A stretch of DNA of 19,265 nucleotides from Candidatus Saccharimonadales bacterium (GTDB lineage Bacteria > Patescibacteriota > Saccharimonadia > Saccharimonadales > Saccharimonadaceae), in NCBI GenBank assembly GCA_030151825.1, contig JASLCP010000035.1:1-19265 (forward strand), in the 5' to 3' direction. A model generated the notes under the pieces. It ran no database searches. It saw nothing but the letters and a program-made list of their open reading frames with translations, and had not been told where the DNA came from. Below, in pieces: positions 1-8,049 of this stretch (position 1 is its first letter; every line of letters starts with the position of its first letter). The position numbers and the translations under genes are program-made.

Positions 1-531
1 GTGAGTGACGTGGCGAGTGCGGTGATTTTGGGTGCCGACACGGTGATGTTGAGTGACGAGACGGCTAATGGCGAGTATCCGATCGAGACAGTTGCGGCGA
101 TGAAAAAAGTCATTATGTATACGCAGGAACATGCGGCGGTTGAGCCGATTACCGATATACTGCACACGACGATGCAACGTAATGCGATTAGTCTGGCCGC
201 AGTTAATTTGGCACATGAAGTTGGCGCGAGTGCGATTGTTGCCGAGACGAAATCTGGTGCAACAGCGGCAAATATTGCGGCGCACCGCCCTGATTTGCCG
301 ATTATCAGTGTGACGAGTGAGCTTCGTTCGGCGCAGCAATTGGCGCTGAGTTACGCTAATAAATCGTTCGTCCGTCCTGATGGCGAAAAGGCCGGACTGA
401 AACTTGCCAAGGAGCTGAAAGCGAACAGATTCTTTGAACATGATGAGGCGACGACAGTGGTGATTGTCAGCGGCCGGCAGCCGGGGATTACCGGCGAAAC
501 TGACACGATTCGCGTCCGACTTCTTGAATAA
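1..531 (+). CDS. pyk: Pyruvate kinase, C-terminal part (5' end outside window)
   Basis: Pyruvate kinase makes pyruvate and ATP from phosphoenolpyruvate and ADP in the last step of glycolysis. The frame is open at base 1, so the in-frame GTG there is not the true start and about 300 residues lie upstream. The visible part begins with the end of the catalytic barrel (SDVASAVILGADTVMLSDETANGEYP, usual form SDVANAVLDGADAVMLSGETA) and continues into the alpha/beta C-terminal domain, with SGATA near residue 85 and the terminal SGRQPGITGETDTIRV. The Gly-to-Asp change in MLS-D-ETA is a visible departure from the textbook motif and may be a clade trait. The gene ends on TAA at 529-531. It opens a block with pgk and tpiA, so three glycolytic enzymes share the neighbourhood. 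Identification is firm. Confidence 0.95.
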   Translation: MSDVASAVILGADTVMLSDETANGEYPIETVAAMKKVIMYTQEHAAVEPITDILHTTMQRNAISLAAVNLAHEVGASAIVAETKSGATAANIAAHRPDLPIISVTSELRSAQQLALSYANKSFVRPDGEKAGLKLAKELKANRFFEHDEATTVVIVSGRQPGITGETDTIRVRLLE

Positions 532-557
532 ATCCATTGTCCCGAGGTAACCATAAG

Positions 558-566
558 TGGTATGAT
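558..566 (+). promoter_or_regulatory. Extended -10 promoter before the 637-codon membrane protein gene
   Basis: TGG followed by TATGAT forms an extended -10 element. It ends 11 nt before the ATG at 578, so transcription would start about 5 nt before the start codon. A GGAGG at 567-571 with a 6-nt spacer also gives a normal ribosome binding site, so transcripts coming through from pyk could be translated as well. No good -35 is seen. The preceding TAACCA and TAAGTGG words recur before uvrD. Confidence 0.55.
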
Positions 567-577
567 GGAGGTATATT

Positions 578-2491
578 ATGTCTGATCTAGAAAAGAAGCA
601 CGACACCCCAGATGCGCCATTGTCTGCCACTGACAAGAGCGAGAAAGAATCCCACCCGATATCTGAGGAGGTGATTGCTGACGACCAGCCGAAAAAAGAG
701 GACAATGACGCGACAACAGACGATGACGTAACGCTCGAGGATAAGAAAAATGCCGAAGTCATGGCGTTGAGTGCTATCGAGTCCACTGAGGTGACGCCAC
801 AATCGGCTGACGATACTGTCGAAGATCCCGACAAAGAAGTGACTATTATTCCATCGGCAGTTGCCCGCACGAAAGTGCCCTGGTGGAGAAAACGAACAGC
901 TGTCGTGGCTGAAGTGATGATTGCCCTTGTGATTGTCCTTTTGGCGGTTCCGATGACGCGGTATATGGCTTTGGGCTGGCTATGGCACCGTGATGTGTCA
1001 GTAACGGTCCAAGATACGCAAACAGGCAATGCGATTGCTGATGCGACAGTGACGGTTGGTGATCGCACGGCAGTGACTGATGCGGGTGGTGTGGCGCTGC
1101 TGCGCGATGTACCGCTGGGTTCGTATGATATGGCCGTCCAAAAAAAGTACTATAACGAAGAAAAGCAGGCAATGGCAGTCGACGTTCTGCCAATTGGCGA
1201 GACGATGGTATCACTTCGGGCTAATGGAATTATCAGGCGGTTGACCGTTGTTGACCGGCTGACAGACGCGCCGGTGCGTGACGCAAGTGTTGTAAGTGCC
1301 GATAGTAAATTTGGCAAGACGAACGCCAAGGGTCAGATTGATATCTTGATTCCAAAAGGTAAAAAAGAACTTGAAGTGACCACAACATCACCTCAGCATA
1401 ACGTTCAAAAGGTAATGGTGACGACGAAAACGGATAAGATTGCACTCGTACCGACAGGGTCAGTGTACTTTCTTGCAAAACAAGATGGTCGTATTAATGT
1501 GCTAAAGGCGAATTACGACGGCAGCGCAAGCAAAGTAATCGTTGCGGGGACTGGCGACGAAAATGACGCCACGACGATGTTTGTGACGAGCACCGATTGG
1601 AAATACGCAGTACTTCGCGCCAAACGAGCACCGAACAAACCGGAAAGTCTTTATATCGTATCCACCAAGGACGATACTTACGCAGTGATGGACGATACTA
1701 CAGCGACGTTTGCGCCAGTGGGTTGGCTGGGTCATTCATTTGTGTATCAGTCGACATTGATGGGTAATGATCAGTGGCGTGAGCGTTCGACCAGTCTGAA
1801 GAGCTATAATGCCGAAACTGGCAAGACAATAACGCTTGATGAAAATACGACAGATCCAGCATCAACGGCGGGCGCAGCATTGTACGAGACGATTGACTCG
1901 CCATTGATTACTGGCGGCACCGTTGTATATGCAAAGACATGGACCACGCGAGGTGAAAAAACGATTTCATCAGAAGGTAAACAGGCGCGAATACTGTCAA
2001 TCAAACCGGATGGGTCTGATCAAAAAACGCTCAAGAGCACCCCAGCGACAGATGTCGAGGCAGTTGCACTGAAAGCGGGTTCGCCAGATGTCGCCTATGC
2101 GACAATTACCTCAAAGCGTGGAGTGGTCACGTACGGAGAAATAACTGCTGGCGCATTCAAAGACCTTGCGGACGGTGCTGTGGCGACGCGTACCTACCCG
2201 GCCTATATCGCATCGCCGGATGGAATGAAAACACTGTGGGCTGACAAGCAAGATGATACCTATACGATGTATCTTGGCGATAAATCCGGGGACAGCAAAC
2301 AGCAAGTGAGCGCCAAGGGCGCGTTACAGCCGTATGCATGGTTGACGGGCGATAGGATTATTGTTCGCAAAGGTACAACCGAACTGGCAATTACCACGAT
2401 TGACTATCTAAAAAATGGCAAATCGCCACTCGTGATTGGAAATTACTTTCAGACAACCCAAGCGGCAGTTGCTGGGTATGGGGCAAAATAA
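578..2491 (+). CDS. Single-pass membrane protein with carboxypeptidase-regulatory-like repeats and a beta-propeller-like ectodomain
   Basis: Function unknown. The 637-residue product starts with a strongly acidic, low-complexity tail (about 1-98), then a basic patch (KVPWWRKR, 99-106) and one hydrophobic segment (about 107-129), which predicts a cytoplasmic N-terminus and an outside C-terminus. Outside, residues about 138-215 and 217-290 look like two carboxypeptidase-regulatory-like beta-sandwiches (DTQTGNAIADATVTVGDR with DAGGVALLRDVPLGSYDM; DRLTDAPVRDASV with NAKGQIDILIPKGK). The remaining 340 residues carry repeated strand patterns such as SIKPDGSDQKTL and IASPDGMKTLWADKQDD, typical of WD40/TolB-like beta-propellers. 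The start is supported by GGAGG 6 nt before ATG. It sits between pyk and pgk, which suggests shared expression rather than shared function. Domain calls are by eye; the topology is fairly secure. Confidence 0.8.
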   Translation: MSDLEKKHDTPDAPLSATDKSEKESHPISEEVIADDQPKKEDNDATTDDDVTLEDKKNAEVMALSAIESTEVTPQSADDTVEDPDKEVTIIPSAVARTKVPWWRKRTAVVAEVMIALVIVLLAVPMTRYMALGWLWHRDVSVTVQDTQTGNAIADATVTVGDRTAVTDAGGVALLRDVPLGSYDMAVQKKYYNEEKQAMAVDVLPIGETMVSLRANGIIRRLTVVDRLTDAPVRDASVVSADSKFGKTNAKGQIDILIPKGKKELEVTTTSPQHNVQKVMVTTKTDKIALVPTGSVYFLAKQDGRINVLKANYDGSASKVIVAGTGDENDATTMFVTSTDWKYAVLRAKRAPNKPESLYIVSTKDDTYAVMDDTTATFAPVGWLGHSFVYQSTLMGNDQWRERSTSLKSYNAETGKTITLDENTTDPASTAGAALYETIDSPLITGGTVVYAKTWTTRGEKTISSEGKQARILSIKPDGSDQKTLKSTPATDVEAVALKAGSPDVAYATITSKRGVVTYGEITAGAFKDLADGAVATRTYPAYIASPDGMKTLWADKQDDTYTMYLGDKSGDSKQQVSAKGALQPYAWLTGDRIIVRKGTTELAITTIDYLKNGKSPLVIGNYFQTTQAAVAGYGAK

Positions 2492-2503
2492 AAGGGGAAT
2501 GCA

Positions 2504-3736
2504 ATGGGTGGAATAGCAGGCTTTGATAAAAAAACGATAAAGGACGTGCCACTACGCGGGCACACCGTGTTAGTGCGTGCCGATTATAATGTTCCGCTTG
2601 ATAGCAAAGGGGCAATTAGTGACGACCTACGCATTCGGGCGAGTGTGCCAACACTGCGCTATTTGTTAAAGCAGCAGTGTCGAGTTGTGATCATCTCGCA
2701 CCTGGGACGTCCAGAGGGGCGTGACGAATCACTCAGTCTGGCGCCAGTTGCCGAGCGATTGCAAGAGCTATTGCATCACGAAGTGACGTTTGTCGACGAG
2801 ACGATCGGTGAAAAGGTGCACCAGACAGTTCGGACGGCACCAAAATCAACGGTGACGATGCTTGAGAACCTGCGTTTTTATGCTGCTGAAGAGGCAAACG
2901 ATGAGACGTTTGCTGCCAAGATTATCCAGAGTGTCAAGCCGGCATTCTTTGTTCAGGATGGCTTTGGTGTTGTCCACCGTGCGCATGCCAGTACCGAGGC
3001 GATAACATTGCTTGTGCCGTCTGTTGCGGGCCTTCTTCTCGAAAAAGAATGTAAAACGATTGCGCGTGCGATGGAACGACCGCGACGTCCACTGGTGGCA
3101 GTCATGGGCGGTGCCAAGGTGAGTGACAAGATTACCGTCATTGAGCGTTTTGTGTCGATTGCCGATACGATTTTGATTGGTGGTGCAATGGCAAATACTT
3201 TTTTGGCGTATCGCGGTAAGTCAATGGGCGCAAGTAAGTGTGAAGATGGGCAGGCTAATGTGCTGGATGCTCTCTATGCGACGGCGGCAGCCAAAGTTGG
3301 TGCTGATAAGGTCGACGACTTTATTATTCTTCCGAGTGATGTCGCGGTGGCGACGCGTATTTCACCGGATGAAAAGCGGCAGGAGCGTTCAGTCAATACA
3401 ATTGGTGATTCTGAAATGGCGCTCGATATCGGTCAACAGACAATTGAGCGTTTTGTGTCGGTTCTGCAGCCGGCGCGAACGGTGATTTGGAACGGGACAC
3501 TGGGATACGCCGAGTTGCCAGAATTTGCGCATGGATCGGCACGTGTAGCGCTTGCGCTGGCGATGAACGAAGGCCTTACGTCGATTATTGGCGGTGGTGA
3601 TACGGCTGACTTTGCGTTGAAATGGGATGGTCATGATGGCAAGGCATTTACTCACGTATCGACAGGTGGGGGCGCCAGCCTTGATTTGATGGCAGGTAAG
3701 GCTCTTCCGGGCGTTGAAAGTCTGCTGGACGCATAA
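2504..3736 (+). CDS. pgk: Phosphoglycerate kinase
   Basis: Transfers the acyl phosphate of 1,3-bisphosphoglycerate to ADP in glycolysis (reversible). The 410-residue length fits the family. Motifs in order: VLVRADYNVPLD near residue 22 (substrate-binding Arg and Asp), SHLGRPEG (about 65), MLENLRFYAAEE, the hinge-side QDGFGVVHRAHAS (commonly NDAFGTAHRAHAS), VAVMGGAKVSDKI, ILIGGAMANTF, VIWNGTLGYAE, and the nucleotide-binding GGGDTADF and STGGGASLD near the C-terminus. A strong AAAGGGGA ribosome binding site lies 5 nt before the ATG and immediately after the upstream stop, so the gene is probably cotranscribed with the membrane protein. tpiA follows after 51 nt. Identification is firm. Confidence 0.97.
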   Translation: MGGIAGFDKKTIKDVPLRGHTVLVRADYNVPLDSKGAISDDLRIRASVPTLRYLLKQQCRVVIISHLGRPEGRDESLSLAPVAERLQELLHHEVTFVDETIGEKVHQTVRTAPKSTVTMLENLRFYAAEEANDETFAAKIIQSVKPAFFVQDGFGVVHRAHASTEAITLLVPSVAGLLLEKECKTIARAMERPRRPLVAVMGGAKVSDKITVIERFVSIADTILIGGAMANTFLAYRGKSMGASKCEDGQANVLDALYATAAAKVGADKVDDFIILPSDVAVATRISPDEKRQERSVNTIGDSEMALDIGQQTIERFVSVLQPARTVIWNGTLGYAELPEFAHGSARVALALAMNEGLTSIIGGGDTADFALKWDGHDGKAFTHVSTGGGASLDLMAGKALPGVESLLDA

Positions 3737-3787
3737 AAGCAAATGAGATACACTAAGAACAAATAAAGCATAAGCGATAACGACAAC

Positions 3788-4576
3788 ATGGCACTTCGAA
3801 AAAAACTGATTGTGGGTAATTGGAAAATGAACTTGGGTATCCAAGAGGCGAGTGTTTTTGTGCACCATTTGTCAAAACAGATCGCTGTTCGTCGTGACGT
3901 CGAGGTGGTGCTCGCCCCGACACTGTTGGCGATGCAGCCACTAAGCTTGCAAATTGACCGTCGACAATTCAAATTGGCGGCACAGAATTTTTATTTCCGT
4001 GATAGCGGCGCCTTTACGGGTGAAGTATCGGCAGCGCAGCTACGCGGTTTGGTTGATTATGCGTTGGTTGGCCATAGCGAACGCCGTCACGTGTTTCACG
4101 AGCACGACAAGCTAATTCGCGACAAAGTGCAAGCAGCGATTCGCAATCGTATCAGGCCGATTTTGTGTGTGGGTGAGACAGCTCACGAACGTACATTAGG
4201 CGAAACGAACGATGTACTGCACGATCAGCTCGTTGGAGGGCTCGCTAATGTCACCAGTGAAGAGCTTGAGCAAATCGTTATTGCCTACGAACCTGTCTGG
4301 GCAATTGGCACAGGCCGTAACGCCACTCCTGATGATGTCGTTAAGGCGGTTCGCGTAATTCGACGCCAGGTCAAGCATTTGATTGGCGAGACGGCCGCGC
4401 GCGATATGCGCGTGCTGTATGGCGGAAGTGTCAAGGCCGAAAACGCGACTGCCTATCTACATAGCGAAGGTGTCGATGGGCTACTGATTGGTGGTGCTAG
4501 CTTGAACCGACATGATTTTAGTGCTATTGTCGCCAGCGCTCATCGTCAGGCGGGTGAAGAAGGACGCGACGTATGA
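3788..4576 (+). CDS. tpiA: Triosephosphate isomerase
   Basis: Interconverts dihydroxyacetone phosphate and glyceraldehyde 3-phosphate. All catalytic residues are visible in the 262-residue product: Asn11 and Lys13 (VGNWKMN), His96 (VGHSERR) and Glu168 (YEPVWAIGTG), plus the phosphate-gripping YGGSV (211-215) and the terminal GLLIGGASL. The 51-nt gap after pgk holds only a weak TACACT (3749-3754) as a possible -10 and no clear ribosome binding site. The stop codon overlaps the next start as ATGA at 4573-4576, so translation of the two is probably coupled. Identification is firm. Confidence 0.97.
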   Translation: MALRKKLIVGNWKMNLGIQEASVFVHHLSKQIAVRRDVEVVLAPTLLAMQPLSLQIDRRQFKLAAQNFYFRDSGAFTGEVSAAQLRGLVDYALVGHSERRHVFHEHDKLIRDKVQAAIRNRIRPILCVGETAHERTLGETNDVLHDQLVGGLANVTSEELEQIVIAYEPVWAIGTGRNATPDDVVKAVRVIRRQVKHLIGETAARDMRVLYGGSVKAENATAYLHSEGVDGLLIGGASLNRHDFSAIVASAHRQAGEEGRDV

Positions 4577-5913
4577 GTGTGAAGGATATTGATTTTGATG
4601 AGCTTGATAAAGCAGTCAATTCGCTTATGGGAAGTGTCAAAGACGAGAGCGATCAGCCGGCACCGAAGACACTATCGATTAGTACGACGCTGAAAGAGGG
4701 CGAAGAACCGGCATATGACAAAATACAGGTTGCTGCCGAAAAAATTGGGAGTGAAACAGTTCTGGTTACTGATACGGCTAAAGATATTCCTGACATTTCA
4801 ACCAAGGATGGAGCATTTGATTTAAAGCAAGCTATGTCGTCAGTCCTTAGTGGGGCGGTCGAGCCGGTGACCTCAACACCGGCGGAGGCTGAACCAGTGC
4901 GAGCGCCTGCTGCCACAGACAATCCTGCACCGCTAGAGACGCCAGTGACCAATACCCCTGAAGATACTAGCACAACTACAGAACCACCGGCCATTAGTCA
5001 CCGTCCATCGGGTCGTTTTATGGATGTAATGCACCCATCATCAGATATGAAAACGACCACAGGTACCGCAGCGTCGGTGTCGCGACCTGTTTCGCGCGAA
5101 GGAGTAGCGGTTGAACCACCTGTTGATAACGCGGACACTCCAGCCGAGGAGACGCCAGTGGTTGCTGAACCTCAGCCGGAGGAAACAAGGGTAGCGTCAG
5201 AAGATATGCCAGCTGCCGAACCTGTTTCTTCTGAACCTAATGCGGATGATAATGAGGCGCTCGTGCCAGCCAATAGCCAGGTTGTTGAAACGCCGCCACT
5301 GACTTCGCCATTCCTACCCGATGCCAAGGTCGAAAAACGGCCACTTGGCGGTATGGGCGTGAGTGATACACCGGTTGATGACTCAACGATAGTCGATATG
5401 GGCCTCCCTGATCCGGTAAGTATGGTTGACGCAACGACTGATGCGCAACTTGACGTATCAAACGTTGCGATGGCCGAGCGTGAACTGCCAGCAGAATTAA
5501 ATGCTGACTTGTTGGCGCTTGAGGCGGATGGTCCAGCTGCGTTGACGGCTGAATCGGAAATGCCAGAATCGCCAGAGCTAACTGATGAGGCAACAGTATA
5601 TTCGGAACCTGAGGCAAGCGAGTCATTGCCAATAGCCGAGGATCAGCCGGCTTCTCCTTTATCGCAAGAAGATACGAGCGCCGCCGACAAAGAGGTTGAC
5701 GAAGTGGTCACGGCCAATACATCAACGACGGGTGCACAGATACCGAGTCCTCAGTCAACCGACGCTGTGCCTGAAGGTGCTATCTATGATGTTGCCCCAA
5801 TCAAACATCCTGTCAAGCGCGGCCATGAATGGCTATGGGTGGCACTCGTTATTGTGATTGTTGTCATTTGTGGCGTGGGCGCAGCAGCATTTTATCTTTT
5901 GAGCGCAAAGTAA
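4573..5913 (+). CDS. Disordered acidic protein with C-terminal membrane anchor, unknown function
   Basis: Not recognised. The 446-residue product is mostly low-complexity sequence rich in Pro, Glu, Thr, Ala and Ser, with a single C-terminal hydrophobic segment (about 420-443) preceded by a basic HPVKRGHEW, so the bulk should face the cytoplasm as a tail-anchored protein. Within the disordered body are islands that look ordered: the N-terminal KDIDFDELDKAVNSLMG (4-20), SGRFMDVMHPSSDM (146-159), PFLPDAKVEKRPLGG (246-260) and GAIYDVAPIKHP (402-413). Such islands are typical of short linear binding motifs. The start overlaps the tpiA stop (ATGA) and has AAGGA 8 nt upstream (4560-4564). A scaffold or adaptor role at the membrane is only a guess. 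Confidence 0.75.
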   Translation: MSVKDIDFDELDKAVNSLMGSVKDESDQPAPKTLSISTTLKEGEEPAYDKIQVAAEKIGSETVLVTDTAKDIPDISTKDGAFDLKQAMSSVLSGAVEPVTSTPAEAEPVRAPAATDNPAPLETPVTNTPEDTSTTTEPPAISHRPSGRFMDVMHPSSDMKTTTGTAASVSRPVSREGVAVEPPVDNADTPAEETPVVAEPQPEETRVASEDMPAAEPVSSEPNADDNEALVPANSQVVETPPLTSPFLPDAKVEKRPLGGMGVSDTPVDDSTIVDMGLPDPVSMVDATTDAQLDVSNVAMAERELPAELNADLLALEADGPAALTAESEMPESPELTDEATVYSEPEASESLPIAEDQPASPLSQEDTSAADKEVDEVVTANTSTTGAQIPSPQSTDAVPEGAIYDVAPIKHPVKRGHEWLWVALVIVIVVICGVGAAAFYLLSAK

Positions 5914-5930
5914 CCACTTAGGATAAGTGG
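5914..5930. repeat. Perfect 7-bp inverted repeat next to the uvrD -10
   Basis: CCACTTA (5914-5920) and TAAGTGG (5924-5930) form a perfect hairpin or dyad with a 3-nt centre. It directly abuts the -10 hexamer of the uvrD promoter and begins right after the stop of the preceding gene. No T-run follows, so an intrinsic terminator is unlikely; an operator overlapping the promoter spacer fits better. That role is inference. Confidence 0.5.
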
Positions 5931-5936
5931 TATACT
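5928..5936 (+). promoter_or_regulatory. Extended -10 promoter of uvrD, predicted leaderless transcript
   Basis: TGG-TATACT is an excellent extended -10. Its last base is 7 nt before the ATG at 5944, so RNA synthesis should begin at or within a base or two of the start codon. No Shine-Dalgarno sequence is present, which agrees with a leaderless mRNA. No matching -35 was found. Confidence 0.7.
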
Positions 5937-5943
5937 AGAACTA

Positions 5944-8049
5944 ATGGATTTACGAGATGGATTAAATGCGGCCCAGGTTTCTGCGGTCGAGACGACGACA
6001 GGCCCTGTGCTCATTTTGGCGGGTGCGGGCAGTGGTAAGACAAAAACATTGACGCATCGCATTGCTTATTTGATTCAACACGAAGGCGTGTGGCCAAACG
6101 AGATTTTGGCAGTAACTTTCACCAATAAGGCAGCGCGCGAAATGCGCGAACGGCTCGGGCACTTGTTGGGACAGAATGGCTCGGCTCGGTCATTTATGCC
6201 ATGGATGGGTACGTTTCATGGGATTTGCGTGCGACTTCTACGAGCTGATGGCGCGAGGCTTGGTATTGGCACGAACTTTGTCATTTATGACGAAGATGAT
6301 CGCCAAGGATTGGTCAAACAAGCGATGAAAGAGCTTGGTATTAGCGATAAGCAAATCAAAGCACGAGCCGTCAGTGCAGCGATATCGAACGCCAAAAATG
6401 AACTGCGTAGTCCTGATGACATGGAGGCGGCAGCCAACTATCCGTTCGAACAGCAAGTAGCGCGAATTTATACGGTGTACGAACGCATGCGTCAGGCGGC
6501 GGGTGCACTTGATTTTGATGATTTATTGCTTGAAACGGTGCGATTATTTCGCGAGCATGCCGACGTGCGTGACAAATGGCGTACGCAGTTCAAGCATATT
6601 TTGATTGACGAGTATCAGGACACCAACGCTGCGCAATACGCGATCGTTAAATTACTTGTCAACGAGGCCAAGAATATCTGTGTGGTGGGCGATGATTGGC
6701 AATCGATTTATAGTTGGCGCGGCGCTGATTTTACGAATATCCTCAATTTTGAACGCGATTTTCCTGGAACAAGTGTCATCAAGTTGGAGCAAAACTATCG
6801 CAGTACGGGCGCGATCCTGGAGGCCGCGAATAATGTCATTTCCAAGAACCACCAGCGCACGGACAAGAAACTGTGGACAGCACTCGGTGCGGGTACACCG
6901 GTACAAGTACATGCGACGTACGACGAAAGTGAAGAGGCAAGCCTCGTAGCCGATCGTGTGGCGGCGCAGGTGGCAATTGGCGCGCGCCAGTATGGTGATT
7001 TTGCAGTGTTGTATCGCACCAACGCTCAAAGTTACACACTTGAACGCGCACTGCGATTACGCCGTGTGCCGTATCAACTGGTTGGTGGCGTACGGTTTTA
7101 TGATCGTAAAGAGATTAAAGATGTCATTGCCTATTTGCGGCTGGTGTATCAACCGAGCGATCGCATGAGCTTTAGTCGAATTGTCAATGTGCCGACTCGT
7201 GGCGTTGGCGCGACCAGTCTAGAGAAATTTTTGGCGTGGCAGTCGACCAGTGGGATGGATATTATTGCTGCATTGAATAATGTCGAGCAAACCAGTAGTA
7301 TCACGACGCGGGCTCGAACGGCACTATCGACACTAGGAACGGTACTCCGTAATGCGCAGGGGATGGTGGCCGCCGGTAAGCCGCCGGTTGAAATTATCGA
7401 TTCACTGCTCCGCGCGACGGGATACCGTGACTATTTGCTGGATGGCACACCGCAGGCTGAAGAGCGTGACGCCAATATTGGCGCATTACTTTCGGAAGTA
7501 CAGATTTTTGCCGACCTCTCCGAGTTTTTGGAAGAAGTTGCGCTCATGTCGAGTGCTGATACTGATGCCGGTAGTGAAAAAGTGACGTTAATGACGATTC
7601 ATGCCGCCAAGGGGCTCGAATTTCCAGTGGTATTTATGGTGGGAATGGAAGAAGGTATTTTTCCGTCGGCACGGGTATATGAAGCTGGCCCGCAGGAGCT
7701 CGAAGAAGAGCGACGATTGTGTTATGTCGGTATGACCCGTGCGCGCGAAGAATTGCACTTGAGTCATGCACAAAGTCGCTTGCAATTTGGCCAACGTAAT
7801 TACAACACGACCTCGCGGTTTATTGCCGATATGGGTGATCAGGTTGCCGCGGTTGACGAGCCGACCTATATTGCCGAAGAAGAGTTTTACAGTGACGAAA
7901 TTGCGCTGGATATCGGCGACCGCGTTCGATCGGCAGCATTCGGCAAGGGTGAGGTGATTGACATCGATGGGTTGGCGGTCACGATTAGTTTTGACGATGG
8001 TGTCACCAAAAAAGTAAATGCAGAATACGCTCGACTTGAAAAATTATGA
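5944..8049 (+). CDS. uvrD: UvrD/PcrA-type superfamily 1A DNA helicase
   Basis: ATP-driven 3'-5' DNA helicase used in excision repair, replication restart and removal of recombinase filaments. All SF1A motifs appear in the 701 residues: Q motif near residue 8 (LNAAQ), Walker A GAGSGKTK (27-34), TFTNKAAREM (58-67), GTFHGICVRLLR, Walker B DEYQD (222-226), motif III GDDWQSIYSWRG (249-260), motif IV QNYRST (283-288), motif V MTIHAAKGLEFP (from 550) and motif VI VGMTRARE (from 595). The last 45 residues (GDRVRSAAFGKGEVIDIDG...) match the Tudor-like RNA-polymerase-binding tail of PcrA/UvrD. A Trp replaces the usual acidic residue in GDD-W-QSIY. The gene overlaps the Nudix gene downstream by 4 nt. 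PcrA would be an equally good name. Confidence 0.95.
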   Translation: MDLRDGLNAAQVSAVETTTGPVLILAGAGSGKTKTLTHRIAYLIQHEGVWPNEILAVTFTNKAAREMRERLGHLLGQNGSARSFMPWMGTFHGICVRLLRADGARLGIGTNFVIYDEDDRQGLVKQAMKELGISDKQIKARAVSAAISNAKNELRSPDDMEAAANYPFEQQVARIYTVYERMRQAAGALDFDDLLLETVRLFREHADVRDKWRTQFKHILIDEYQDTNAAQYAIVKLLVNEAKNICVVGDDWQSIYSWRGADFTNILNFERDFPGTSVIKLEQNYRSTGAILEAANNVISKNHQRTDKKLWTALGAGTPVQVHATYDESEEASLVADRVAAQVAIGARQYGDFAVLYRTNAQSYTLERALRLRRVPYQLVGGVRFYDRKEIKDVIAYLRLVYQPSDRMSFSRIVNVPTRGVGATSLEKFLAWQSTSGMDIIAALNNVEQTSSITTRARTALSTLGTVLRNAQGMVAAGKPPVEIIDSLLRATGYRDYLLDGTPQAEERDANIGALLSEVQIFADLSEFLEEVALMSSADTDAGSEKVTLMTIHAAKGLEFPVVFMVGMEEGIFPSARVYEAGPQELEEERRLCYVGMTRAREELHLSHAQSRLQFGQRNYNTTSRFIADMGDQVAAVDEPTYIAEEEFYSDEIALDIGDRVRSAAFGKGEVIDIDGLAVTISFDDGVTKKVNAEYARLEKL

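Noticed and set aside
3749..3754. TACACT between pgk and tpiA as a promoter
   Set aside because: It lacks the TGN extension seen at the other promoters and has no -35; kept only as a weak possibility in the tpiA entry.
3389..3868. 159-codon minus-strand open frame over the pgk-tpiA junction
   Set aside because: It is antisense to two firmly identified enzymes and shows no domain or ribosome binding site.
4390..4412. GC-rich palindrome-like GCGCG-ATAT-CGCGC run in tpiA
   Set aside because: It is in conserved coding sequence, imperfect, and explained by Ala/Arg codons.
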